Positions 1 through 10,076 of a stretch of 64,000 bases of DNA are shown piece after piece (position 1 is the first letter of the stretch; each line of letters starts with the position of its first letter). Source of the stretch: Sipunculus nudus (lineage: Eukaryota > Annelida > Sipuncula > Golfingiida > Sipunculidae). The stretch covers positions 26,539,033 to 26,603,032 of the forward strand of contig CM049309.1 of assembly GCA_026874595.1 (NCBI GenBank), given 5' to 3'. Position numbers and translations under genes: made by a program. Under the pieces are notes generated by a model, which ran no database searches, was not told the DNA's origin, and saw only the letters and a list, made by a program, of their open reading frames with translations.

Positions 1-339
1 TCTTACATAGGTCTTTATCATACACAAAACTGGAGGGGCCACCTGCAACCATTTTTGCACAGCGTCTGTCTGTTTGTTTGCCGTGGGCTAAAATCACTCA
101 TATACATGTAGTGGTTTGACTTTTCTGCCTAAAATTTGCATATGTATACAACTTGGACAGCTTTCTGGATTTGTGGTAGGTGGCACAACCTACATACACA
201 TTTAGGCTGCAGACATCCATGCTAATATACAACATACCTCACTCTATTTCCCCTTGCCACTCAATCCATGCCTCACTTCACCTGTTCCACTCTGATTTTG
301 GCGGTACACGTTGTCACTTGTCGGCTACCCGTATTCTAG
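1..339 (+). mobile_element. Family A Helitron-like element, 3' part
   Basis: The left edge of the window lies inside a family A element. It shows the core phrases of this family (an imperfect GTGGCnCnACCTGCAACC block near 40-55, then the 'gcagacatccatgctaa' block). Its 3' terminus is ttttGGCGGtacac, a hairpin with GTTGTC/GGCTAC arms, then cgtattCTAG at 336-339 followed by T. The same terminus closes the copies at 4,831, 17,144 and 38,600. The 5' part is outside the window. No coding capacity is seen. Confidence 0.6.
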
Positions 340-522
340 TTTTTAAAGTTTACACATTTTTTCTCTATTTTTGAGATATATAAATACAGACTTAATCTTG
401 GCCTGTTGGTTAATCTGTTTGATGCTTCAGTTGAATGAGTATATACTACCATTCTGATGATAAAATTTCCTTTTGCGAATCTCTTCCCAGTCAGCTGAGC
501 ATCATGACCAATGGGTCACTTG
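340..522 (+). mobile_element. Family B element, 3' terminal fragment
   Basis: Sequence from 'ttttaaagtttacac' to the family B 3' end: CAGCTGAGC (492-500), a hairpin built on gACCaATGGGTc, then CTTG (519-522). It is the flank into which the family A element at 1-339 was inserted: the same flank is continuous at 43,717-43,890. The next repeat (family C) starts immediately after the CTTG, which shows end-to-start stacking of elements at a TT dinucleotide. Confidence 0.6.
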
Positions 523-523
523 T

Positions 524-1105
524 TAGCGAACCTGTGAGCTTATGCGATGGTGTGGCGCGTCCGTTGTCCATCGTCAGTACGTTAACCCATACTATCTTGA
601 AAACAACAAGAATTAGCATCATGAAATTTTATGCATAAAATTAGTCATCTAAAAAACTCTATCCGATTTTGCTTATTTTTTGGCTAACTGCATTTTCTTA
701 GATTTTATAAGGAAAAGTTAAAAAAAATTAAAAAATCTTCTTCTCGGAATCTGTTCAGCCAAATTGTCCAATATTTTACAGAAATGATTCCTGGAACAAT
801 CTCTCTCAAGTTTGTTTGAATGGTTTAAGTTCGGTGATTTTTGGCCGAGTTACAGGAAGTTGAACTTAGTCATCTGTCCAAAAAAGCATACTAAAATTAC
901 AATCTCAGAAATGGCTTGAGCTATCATCACCAAATTTTATGCCAATGTTGGTCACATGAGTCATATCTGAAATTTAGGTATTGGTGGCGCCACCTGCATT
1001 GGCCTTTTTTGTACGGGGGTCATCAGTGCCAGTATCATACTGACAGCTACAAATAACTTCTTCTTTGAAATGATATGGCCAAATTCTTAAATCTCACACA
1101 TTAAT
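524..1105 (+). mobile_element. Family C repeat, 5' part
   Basis: Starts with TAGCGAACCTGTGAGCTTAT followed by gcgatggtgtggcg and a CGTCC-rich stretch. Related starts occur at 8,935 and 34,254. The interior (gctaactgcattttcttag, ggctTGAGCTATCATCACC, ggtattGGTGGCGCCACC near 985) is shared with 18,030-18,500 and 33,850-33,940. Non-coding. A LINE fragment interrupts it at 1,106. Confidence 0.55.
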
Positions 1106-1799
1106 CTCACACAGAAATCTGAATTGGAAAGAACGTGTTGAATCATCCAAGAAAGCAAACAAAAGATTATATTACCTTTATTATCTAAGAAAGCTTAATA
1201 TTGACAAAACCATAATTACCATGTTTTATAATTCAGTAATTTCCAGTGTCCTTACTTATTCACTGGAGTCCTGGTTTACAAATATATCTGATAAGTTAAA
1301 GAAACAGTTGAATAATACCAGGAAGAGAAGTAGTAGAATAACTGGTACTTCTCTTGCCACACACCAGGAAATCTGTGAAACCAAAACAATGGCCTTCATA
1401 TCTAAGGTCATGAATGACAAAACACATCCCCTATATTCAGAGTTCCGTTTTTTACCTTCAGGTAAACGCCTAGATACAATATTCTGCAGAACAACTCATT
1501 TTAAAAAATCTCTCGTACCACACAGTATTAAACTTTTTAACTCACAACCCTCTTAGAAATTTAATGTTTTGAATTATGTGTTTTACCTGCAGAATTATCT
1601 GTTTTATCATTTTTACATGCTTAATTTTACATGCATAGTCAATATGTTATGTGTGATTTTATGTATTTTTATGTATTATTTTTATGTATTTATCTATCTA
1701 TTTACTTATTTATTTTTTATGTAATGAATTGCAAGTCAACAACAAATTCCTGGAACTGAAGGCTAATAAATGTTATCTTATCTTATCTTATCTTATCTT
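1106..1799 (+). mobile_element. 5'-truncated LINE fragment with target-site duplication
   Basis: A 694-bp insertion inside the family C repeat, flanked on both sides by ACATTAAT (1,098-1,105 and 1,800-1,807), an 8-bp target-site duplication. The 3' end is a short (TTATC)n microsatellite after an AATAAA-like motif (taataaatg), as in several LINE clades. The undisturbed repeat at 1,964-2,010 runs straight through the equivalent position, which supports insertion. Only the C-terminal end of the reverse-transcriptase ORF is present. Confidence 0.8.
1221..1556 (+). pseudogene. LINE reverse transcriptase, C-terminal remnant
   Basis: An open stretch of about 111 residues resembles the region downstream of the RT domain in many animal LINE ORFs. 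Visible landmarks are FYNSVISSVLTYSLESW, a KRSSRITGT block, HPLYSEFRFLPSGKR near residue 73, and FKKSLVPHSIKLFN near the end. The catalytic RT domain and endonuclease are absent because the copy is 5' truncated. The clade is uncertain; the HPL-EF-LPSGRR pattern is common in L2/Rex1-like animal elements. It is not a functional gene. Confidence 0.7.
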
Positions 1800-2120
1800 A
1801 CATTAATTATCCTTAGATGTTGATAATTCAAGTTTGTTCAAATGGTCTCAGTTCAGTGACTTTTGGCTGAGTTATGGGAAGCTGAATTTATTCATATGCC
1901 ATAACACCCATGTTAGCTAAGTGGCTACAAAAATCTTCTTCTCAAAAACCACTGGGCTAAATTCTTAAATCTCACACATTAATTTTCCTTAGATGTTGAT
2001 GAATCAAGTTTGTTCAAATGGTTTTGATTCAATGATTTTTGGCTGAGTTATGGGAAGCTGAACTTTGCCATTTTGCAGCCAAATATAGGTCAAGGGTTCA
2101 ATCAGTGCAGCCAAGCACAA

Positions 2121-2212
2121 GGCATGTGATCACCTCATGGGCAGCATGTGATCATCTCATGGGTAGCATGTGAAAACCTCATGAGTATCATGTGATCACC
2201 TCATGAGTGTCA
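2121..2212 (+). repeat. 22-bp minisatellite, ~4 units
   Basis: Tandem units of 22 bp, consensus agCATGTGATCACCTCATGgg, with point differences between units. The unit contains TGATCA and CATGTG and CTCATG palindromic pieces. It is embedded in the family C interior. Confidence 0.7.
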
Positions 2213-2351
2213 TGCCACTCAGGGCTGCATATGGAGCCAATCTGTGAGCTTATGCAATTGTGTGCCTACTATTTCAGATTTGGCAATAGGCAAAAGGTCA
2301 GCCTGGATTTATTTATAGCTTTGGCAGACTGCCAACTCTGTCAGATTATGC

Positions 2352-2445
2352 AACAGGTCAAGAGTTCACTCAGTGCAGCCAGGTACAGGTCAAAAGTTCA
2401 CTCAGTCTAGCCAGGTGCAGGTCAAGAGTTCACTCAGTGCAGTAG
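2352..2445 (+). repeat. ~30-bp minisatellite, ~3 units
   Basis: Three imperfect units of caGGTCAAGAGTTCACTCAGT plus a variable cAGCCAGGTA-like spacer. The same minisatellite occurs at about 19,660-19,760 in another copy of the repeat. Confidence 0.65.
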
Positions 2446-2689
2446 CCTGAGCCAGTAATTTGTCACAGTACACTTGGGGCAACAGCCTTTCTCACCTAAG
2501 CCTGGTCAGCCCCGTGCATCAGACTTAAGGTAAGTTTGATGTATTGGCCTGATATTCTGACCTGTCTGGGTGTCTTTAATGGCTTTCTCGTTCACAAGAC
2601 AGGTGTCGCCATCTACAATGACTTTTGCAAAGTGTATGTGCCAAATTAGAAACATTTGGTTTTTCGGGGGCATTCATGTCATTCCCACA

Positions 2690-4057
2690 CATCTAGTTTA
2701 CAAATTTTTTTCTCTATTTTTGAGACCTTTAAAAATGTGAACATCTGTTAACGTGGCACAAATCGTAAAGACTGGACCTAGAATCTTAATTCTTAACACA
2801 CTGAGAGGTCCATGAAAAATCTCCTTGGAAACCAGAAATTAGGTCTCTGTTACCCATATCCTTCGAGCTATGAGGCCCCAAAGTACCCCCCAGAATAGTC
2901 AAAAATTTCATACAAAAACTTCATTATCTCAATTACTACATCCCTGATGGTCATGATTTTTGGCATACATATTGATCATGAGACATTCCATCAGTTCCTG
3001 CAGACTGGTGGCGCCACCTGTATTTTTCGATTTTTTATATTTATTTTTCTCAATTTTTGAGACCTTTAGGATGCTATCATCTGTTAACGTGGCACAAATC
3101 GTAACAACTGGACCTAGAATCTTCATTCTCGACACACTGAGAGACCTATGAAAAGTCTCCATGGAAACCAGAAATTAGGTCTCTGTTACCCATATCCTGT
3201 GAGCTATGGGGCCCTAAAGTACCCCCCCAGAATAGTCAAAAATTTCATACAAAACTTCAATATCTTATTAACTTCATCACAGATGGTCATGATTTTTTGC
3301 ATACGTATTGATCATGAGATGTTTCATCAGTTTCTGCAGACTGGTGGCGCCACCTGTATTTTTCAATTTTTACGAATTGTTTTCTCTATTTTTGAGACCT
3401 TTAAAAATGTGAACAGCTGTTAACAGGGCACAAATCATAAAGACATCATAAAGAAATCATTAAAACTGGACGTAGAATCTTCATTCTTGACACACAGGGA
3501 GACCCATGAAAAGTCTCCATGGCAACCTGAAATTAGGTCTCTGTTACCCATATTCAGTATGGCTTCAAAATACCCCCCAGAATAATGGAAAATTTGATAA
3601 AAAAAAAACTGCAGTATCTCAATAACTACAACACTGATGATCATGATTTTCGGCATACATATTGATCATGAGCTGTTCCATCAGTTTCTGCAGACTGGGT
3701 GCGCCACCTCTATTTTTTTCAAATTTTTACAAATTTTTTTCTCTATTTTTGAGACCTTTAAAGATGTGGTTATTTGTCAACAGGGTACAAATCGCAACAA
3801 CTGGACCTAGAATCTTCATTCTTGTCATGCAAGGAGGCCAATGGAAAGCGCCTATGGAAACTTGAAATTAGGTCTCTGTTACCCATATCCTTCAAGCTAT
3901 AAGACTCCGAAGTATCCCTCAGAATAATGGACAATTTGATACAAAAGCTGAAGTATCTGAACAACTAATGCAGAGATCACCATGATTCTTTGCATGGATA
4001 TTGACCATTAAGTGTTTTTATTAGTTTCTGCAGAATGGTGGAGCCACCTGTATTTTT
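2690..4057 (+). repeat. Family B core: ~337-bp tandem units
   Basis: About four tandem units. Each contains tttttctcTATTTTTGAGACC, a ctgttAAC..GGcACAAATCgtaa block, a GGTCTCTGTTACCCATATcc block, a tACCCCCCAGAATA block and a final cagactggtggcgccacctg block. The CAGACTGG landmark starts at 3,001, 3,337, 3,691 and (variant) 4,031, giving periods of 336, 354 and 340 bp. The same units make the core of the full family B element at 41,791-43,890. Short open frames here are repeat artefacts. Confidence 0.8.
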
Positions 4058-4834
4058 GTATCCGCCAAAACGAAGTTTTGCGGATACTATGTTTTTGAAC
4101 GGGTTCCTTCGCTGCCACCGCGTTCGTTTCCAGAGAACCCCTCTGAGACTAATGGACCGATTTTTCTGAAACTTACACCAATTATCGGGTCATATGTGAA
4201 CTGGTGCCTAACCAATTTACGTTGACCTCTGACCTTTCCTCTGCCCAGCGTCCATTTGTGCGTCTGTTTCCACACATAAACCCTCATATCTCGGGAACCG
4301 TTTGACCGATCAGGAAATAAAATTTATACAAATGTAGCCTTTGGATAGCTTTATAACATACACAAAATATAACTGCTAAAAATTTTGCAGGTTTATACAT
4401 TCTGGACAGCTTTCTTGATTTTATGACAGGTGGCGCCACCTACATTCTAGTTAATGCTGCAGACATCCAAGCTCATATCTCAGGAACCATTTGACCGATT
4501 GGGCCAAAATTGTGCTTGTGTTTAGATCTCACATAGGTATTTATCATCATTTTTGCACAGCGTCTGTCTGTTTGTCTGCCGTGGGCTAAAATCATATACA
4601 TGTAGTGGTTTGACTTTTCTGCCTAAATTTTGCATATATATACAACTCGGACAGCTTTCTGGATTTGTGGTAGGTGGCACTACCAACATACACATTCAGG
4701 CTGCAGACATCCATGCTAATATGCAATATACCTCACTCTTTTTCCCCTTGCTACTCAATCCATGCCTCACTTCACCCATTCCACTCTGATTTTGGCGGAT
4801 ACACGTAGTCACTTGTTGGCTACCCGTATTCTAG
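4058..4834 (+). mobile_element. Family A Helitron-like non-autonomous element, complete copy
   Basis: A 777-bp element. The 5' end is gtaTCCGCCAAAACgaaGTTTTGCGGA, itself a hairpin. Near the 3' end is the inverted copy, ttttGGCGGAtac (about 4,791-4,803), then a hairpin with arms GTAGTC and GGCTAC, then ccgtattCTAG (4,831-4,834). It sits in a T-run: the flanks tgtattttt and ttttaaag are continuous in the empty site at about 43,713-43,726. The core has one to two units of the ~276-bp repeat, including the palindrome GGTGGCGCCACC near 4,430. No protein is encoded. It fits the asymmetric-terminal-inverted-repeat plan of Helentron derivatives (inference). Confidence 0.7.
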
Positions 4835-4938
4835 TTTTTAAAGTGTACACTTTTTTTCTCTATTTTTGAGATATATAAATACAGACTAAATCTTGGCCTG
4901 TTGGTTAATCTGTTTGATGCTTCAGTTGAATGGGTATA

Positions 4939-6007
4939 CCATATTTATTCTAATTTGGTGACCACTTAAAAATAATTAATTTTCTCAGAGATCAAGATAA
5001 TGGAGGATATTTGAAAATAATCTTCCTGCAGAATTTGCGGTGGTCGAGATTTTAGAGGCATGCGGTTGTATAACCATCCTTAGAGACGCCGAGCCGCTCT
5101 GACACCCGAGCAGCCATATGGATTGAGTGACAATATGGGTGTTTATAAGTTTGTTTTGTTAGCTTAACAGTATTTCCTACAAACGGGCTTCCAACCGTCA
5201 CATGAATTATACAGAGTCCGCAAATGATTATTCAAACTGAGCTCAGTCACTTTACAAAATGATCACTACTTCGCGTATAAGTATGATCACTTGACATTGA
5301 CGACAAATCATGTAACTACCAGTTGTTTCAAGTTTACCCACCAGGCAGTGATATCGGCAGCCCAAAAAGGGACAACCAGCTGCATGCAAGTTGGAAGAAG
5401 ACTTTATAAAAAATAACTGCCTATTATCAGATAACTTTTATTTGCATAATACGTAATAAATAAAGGAAAGTAATATATATTACCGGAAATGGTTCTAGCT
5501 CCCATGCCTTTGATCGGGCCCTGTTTTGAACACGCGGTCACCCATCCAAAAACTCACCGGGGTCATTTAAGCTTAACTATGACAACTGTTCCAACTAAGT
5601 TACCATTGTTCCACCACGCGTGCTTCCTCATATCTGGTAAATATTAGTGCTAAATGTCCCACGTGAATTGCACACGAGGCACGTGCGTAGTTCTGTGTAC
5701 CAGGAATGGTACACAAGTTTGCTTCGTCACGGACACCCATTTGGAACTTGAACGCTTTATCATGTTTATATATTATGAAATACGCATCCTTGTATCTTCA
5801 AAAATTTTATTGCAAACAAGTTTGATGTGAATGCTCAGTGTAATAAGAATCTAGTCAGATACAAACTGCGGTGCTCGCGGGAGACGGAGGCGTTTCACCT
5901 AAACATTGTCAACAGAAAACATTGTCGGCAGTCGCGAGTAATTATGCTTGCAAAATGTTTTTTGAGGTCGAGAAATAAGAGGGATCGCCAAATTGGAATA
6001 AATACGG
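4939..6007. mobile_element. ~1.07-kb terminal-inverted-repeat DNA element, flanked by TATA
   Basis: Terminal inverted repeats of about 26 bp: the left end begins CCATATTTATTCTAATTTGG and the right end, on the other strand, begins CCGTATTTATTCCAATTTGG. It is flanked by TATA (4,935-4,938 and 6,008-6,011), a possible 4-bp target duplication (or TA inside it). It interrupts the family B 3' terminal region; the uninterrupted sequence is seen at 425-500 and 43,790-43,860. The interior shows no convincing transposase; the longest frame (88 aa at 5,827-6,093) runs across the right junction and is not coding. Superfamily not assigned. Confidence 0.75.
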
Positions 6008-6011
6008 TATA

Positions 6012-6089
6012 CTACCATTCTAATGATAAAATTTCCTTTTGTGAAATCTCTTCCCCGTCAGCTGAGCGTCATGACCCATGGGTCACTTG
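6012..6089 (+). mobile_element. Family B 3' terminus
   Basis: Continuation of the family B tail after the 4,939-6,007 insertion: ctaccattctaatgataaaa ... GTCAGCTGAGC, then the perfect palindrome TGACCCATGGGTCA and the terminal CTTG (6,086-6,089). Confidence 0.65.
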
Positions 6090-7487
6090 TTGATAATTTG
6101 AACTCTGACAAGCTGCTTTGACCACACCGACCCCACTGGTCGGCATCAATCATTATTTTACAATGACATTTTATAACATAAAATTTCAAATAACAATAGT
6201 TTATAAACCATGTTAGTTGGTATGATGGCATTGGTTGAAGTGTTGCACTTCAGGCAGCCATTATACATAAATTCCATAGGTGCCAGGTGGCTGGTACGCC
6301 TCCAAGTCTGGGTGAAGCTAACATTTTGGACTTTTCCTGAAAAAAACTTATACTGCTATTTCCCAGGTGGAACCTAAGGGTCAGGGTGCGGCAAAACCAT
6401 ATATATGTGCATTTAGTTATAGAACTTTTTGGTTGAGATCAGGAATATTTCTTGGGATGCCTATCATAATTATAGGTGCGTATAATATTTTAAAAACCTA
6501 ATTCATAAATTATTTGTAAGGATTTGAAATTACATTTGCTTTGTGTAAAATGAGTATAAAACCTTTGTCAAGTGCAAATTACCTGGATGTATATATTTGT
6601 TACCTCACCATATTGCTATGTAAAACAATGAGATATTCTTGTAACTTGTCTTGTGATCTGGCATGTTTTGGGAGTTCTCCTCAAGTGGAATCATCTGTAG
6701 ATTAAATAACTTTTGGAGTATATTAATTATGTGCAAATATTAAACATTTTTTATGTAAAAAACATGATGTGAAACACCAACTTCGGTAGAAATCTTATTC
6801 AGTAAAGTAATCACACAGAGAACCATGCATAAGAGATAATGTAACAGCTAATTGAACTAACTTATTAATATTCTTATGGTTTTGTACACTAAACTTGTAA
6901 TTTTGCACATTAATCAAGTTCATTGGAAAAAACACTCAACACCATTAGAATAAGACTTATTTATATAAAACAAATTTATACGGTACTTTTCCAATTGAAA
7001 AAAAAACATTTAAAAAACTAAATTCAAGATATTTTCTTTTATAAAATATACGTTTTGTTTGCACTATCTGTAATTTGAGATTCTCTGTGCAGATATGCTT
7101 TCAAAATGGTATACTCACGATGGATGTGGAATCTAAGAGAAGATATAACTTTGTGATGGAAAAACATTGAAATATAAGTCTAATGCTGGTTCCTAACTGT
7201 TCCTTACTGTGTGTTTACTCTCCCATGAAAGAAAAGGTGCAATACAGGCTGCCAATGCCATCTTGAGAGGTTTTCAAAATTTGCAAGAGCTTAGCCCATG
7301 TGTTTAGTTTGAAAAGCAGTACCCAGGAGTGATTGCCTTGTCCTTCTGCCAATAAAAACAAGCCAAGATATTTGGATTGAAACTGGTGCACCATCTGCCA
7401 CTCATCTCCGGATAGAATCCCTTGTTCCTTTACACTGCTACATGGGGAGCTGATGACCTGTCAATAGCACCATGTTCCTTGTTTCAG
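6090..7487 (+). other. Unique, AT-rich sequence, probably LTV1 intron
   Basis: About 1.4 kb with no recognised repeat end, no RNA gene and no convincing coding segment. It ends in a good 3' splice site (ttccttgtttcag at 7,475-7,487) that opens the LTV1 exon, so it is read as the upstream LTV1 intron. No earlier LTV1 exon was recognised to its left. Confidence 0.4.
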
Positions 7488-7673
7488 ACTAAACCCATAA
7501 CACTGACAAAAAGGCTGGGAATCCCTGGGGACAGCCTGCCAAAGAAGGGCCTGACACTTAGGCAGATGGAAGAGCAGAAGGCAGTTACAGACAAAGCGGT
7601 AACATACCGGCCTAAAGGAGAGGACATAAAGGAGAAGAAAGCCCGCAAGATGGCTGTCAAGGAAGAGAGACAG
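7488..7673 (+). CDS. LTV1: LTV1 ribosome biogenesis factor, penultimate coding exon
   Basis: A 62-codon exon in phase 0, bounded by ttgtttcag on the left and cag|gtctgt on the right. It encodes TKPITLTKRLGIPGDSLPKK, an acidic/Gln-rich linker, then RPKGEDIKEKKARKMAVKEE. LTV1 proteins carry the pattern RPKxExxEEKKxRKxAxKEER just before a basic C-terminal helix, and the downstream exon supplies that helix exactly in frame. LTV1 is a conserved factor that joins pre-40S particles, is released late in small-subunit maturation, and acts in nucleus and cytoplasm. Upstream exons lie outside the window. Identification is by remembered family pattern, not by a search. Confidence 0.85.
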
Positions 7674-7724
7674 GTCTGTGTTATGCGCTGTACACTGAAA
7701 TGTTTATTGTAGCCTCTAATTATT

Positions 7725-8570
7725 TTGCAGATACTATGTTTTCACACAGATGCTGCAGCTGACACGTTCGTTTTCCGGAGAACTCCTCTGAGACCCTTGC
7801 ACTAATCTTTCCGAAACCCAGCATAATTATTCACTAACATGTGAACTAAGACTGGTGGCACCACCTGCAATCCTTTTCATGCAGTATGAATTAAGATGTC
7901 TTAGTGATAACAGCCAATATCTCAGGACTGGTCCGATGTATTGGGTTGAAATTGTGCATGTCCATAGATCTTGGATACCTACATCTCAGTACTCAATACC
8001 GGTGGCACCATCTGTAATTGTATAGCCATGGCATCCATCCATGCATTTTCTTTTTGTGAAAATCACTTATATCTCAGAAGTGGTTCAGTATATATTTGTC
8101 TGAAATCTGCATGTCAATCCATCTTGGAGAGTTTTCTCGTGGCACTATCTGTAATTGTATTGCTGTGGCATCCATCCATGCATTTTCTTTTTGTGAAAAT
8201 CACTAAAATCTCAGGAGTGGTTCAATATATATTTGTATGAAACCTGGCATGTGCATCCATCTTGGAGAGTTTTCTTGTAGATCAGAAGGGTATTTATAGA
8301 ATACTTTGATACCATTTTCTCAGAAGTGGTTTGCCATTATGGCCTGAAATTATGCATGTTAGTAGATCTGGATACGTCCGTCTCATACTCAAGACTGGTG
8401 GCCATCTGAAGTCATTTTTGCAAGGCATCGATCCGTGCGTTTGCTTTTTGTAAAAATGCTCATATCTCAGGGTTGGTTCAATCTGTTGGTCTGAATTTAG
8501 CATGTCCATCAATCTTGGAGAGTTTTCTCGTAGACCAGACAGATTGTGCCACCTACCTTCCAAATTTTAG
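7725..8570 (+). repeat. Diverged family A-like repeat
   Basis: Begins with gcagatactatgttttcacac and cgttcgttttccggagaact, which match the family A start at 4,075-4,140. It then has two or three imperfect units with 'gcatccatccatgcattttc' and 'tttgtgaaaatcac' phrases and variant GGTGGCACCA palindromes. Ends are degraded. Non-coding. Confidence 0.5.
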
Positions 8571-8934
8571 CCATCTGAGTAAGTCATCTGAGCTATAGCG
8601 ATCACCCTTTGTAGGTTGTCTGTCCAGCCTTCCTGCCATTCGGTCGTCTGACCGTTAACAGGGCACAAATTGTAACCGCTGGACCTGGAATCTTCTTACT
8701 TGGCATCCAGAGAGGTCCATGAAAAATCTCTTTGAAAACCTGGAATCAGGTCTCTGTTACCCATATTCTTCAAGCTAAGGGGCTCCAAAGTACCCCCCAG
8801 AATAATAGAAAATTTGATGCAAAAGCTCAAGTAAATGAACAACTAATGCATTGATCACCATGATTCTTTGCATAGAAATTGATCATGGAGTGTTTCATCA
8901 GTTTCTGCAGACTGGTGGCGCCACCTGTATTTTT
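8571..8934 (+). repeat. Family B fragment with one ~337-bp unit
   Basis: Starts with a degraded form of the family B 5' end (catctgagtaAGTCATCTGAGCTATAG) and a ctgtcc-rich stretch. One core unit follows, ending at cagactggtggcgccacctg (about 8,909-8,928) and a T-run. Family C begins directly after it. Confidence 0.6.
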
Positions 8935-9378
8935 AGCAAACCTGTGAGCTTATGCGATGGTGTGGCATCGTCTGTCGTCCGTCGTCTGTCGTCTGTCATC
9001 CGTCGTCGGTCATCTGTACGTTAACCCATACTCTCTTGAAAATGGCAAGAGTTAGCATTACAAAATTTTATGCAAAAGATTAGTCATCTAAAAAACTCTA
9101 TCATATTTTGTTTATTTTTTGTAACTGCATTTTCTTAGATTTTATAAGGAAAAACTTAAAAACCTTTAACCGATTGAAAATCGTGATACCACTGGAAGCC
9201 ACGTCACGTGACACCCCCTCATCATTTCATAACGCACCAAAACACACTCAGGTTGGACACCAAGAACTCCTGGTTTTAGCTCGGTCTTTGAGGTAAAATT
9301 AACATTGGACACAATTAATTTCAGTTCTATACGGTTCCGGGAAACCCCTACTATAAAGTTGATAATTTTTTTTTATTA
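8935..9378 (+). mobile_element. Family C repeat, 5' part
   Basis: Starts TAGCAAACCTGTGAGCTTAT after the T-run at 8,930, with the gcgatggtgtggca motif and a (CGTCTGTCGTC)-like CG-rich stretch. It diverges after about 250 bp. Starts match those at 524 and 34,254. Confidence 0.55.
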
Positions 9379-10076
9379 GCTCAGCTGAGCATCTGAGCTA
9401 AAAGTCATCTGAACTATAGTCGTGGTCCTTTGTCCATCGGCTGTCCGTCCGTCCGTCCGTTAAACTGGCACGTATTGAAACCTTTGGACCTACGAATCTA
9501 AAATTCGGCATACCTTTAGATGTCCCCAAAATCTCCTACCATACGGAAAATTGGGTCATTAGGACTTGGTTCCTTCCAATTATTAAGGAAAAACCTCTGT
9601 TTTCCATTTAAAACCCATTGTTACACTTCAAGACTGCCTAATATCAAAACCACTGACCTGATATTGACCATTTTTTATATATTAATTCCTCTGTATATTT
9701 CCCATGTACATACCAGAAATTACTTCAATATTTTTTAAATTCTTTAAGTAATGGGCCCAAACATAATTACTCCCTTAACTTGAGAATTGCTGAGGCTGGA
9801 GACTTTTTTTCAGGTATATGACTATATTTAATAAAGATTCAAATGTATACCCAAAATTTGATCTGTTTTTTTTTAAATTTTATAAGTTATTAGCATAAAT
9901 ATAAAATCAGAAACTTAAATTTTGCCCAGATTTGACCATGGCACATTTTTTTCCTGTAACTGCTGTGGATTTAATTTTCACAGCATGCAACCATTAGCAT
10001 TTCATCTATAAACATCTGAAATTTGAAACCAGTTGATCAAAAACTGTAGATTTTATTCAAGTTTTTAAGCTCTCTG
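9379..10076 (+). mobile_element. Family B-type element, 5' part (variant interior)
   Basis: Starts AGCTCAGCTGAGC (inverted-repeat start), then ctatagtcgtGGTCCTTTGTCC and tandem CGTC units. The interior after this differs from the 337-bp core but matches 40,553-41,040 and 46,136-47,110 (for example aaAACCCATTGTTACACTTC and ctgCCTAATATCAAAACCAC). This is a second core type behind the same 5' end. It is cut by the start of the 276-bp array. Confidence 0.6.

Larger units (their letters stand above)
1808..2640 (+). repeat. Family C repeat, interior, with two minisatellites
   Basis: Continues the family C repeat after the LINE insertion. It is shared with 18,200-20,080 (+) and, in inverted orientation, with 58,960-60,250. 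Phrases such as ggcTGAGTTATGGGAAGCTGAA and the 30-bp 'caggtcaagagttcactcagtgc' blocks recur there. No gene is supported. Confidence 0.5.

Noticed and set aside
2929-3865. Small frames on both strands within the 337-bp units
   Set aside because: The same peptides recur at 41.8-43.3 kb because the DNA repeat recurs; not genes.
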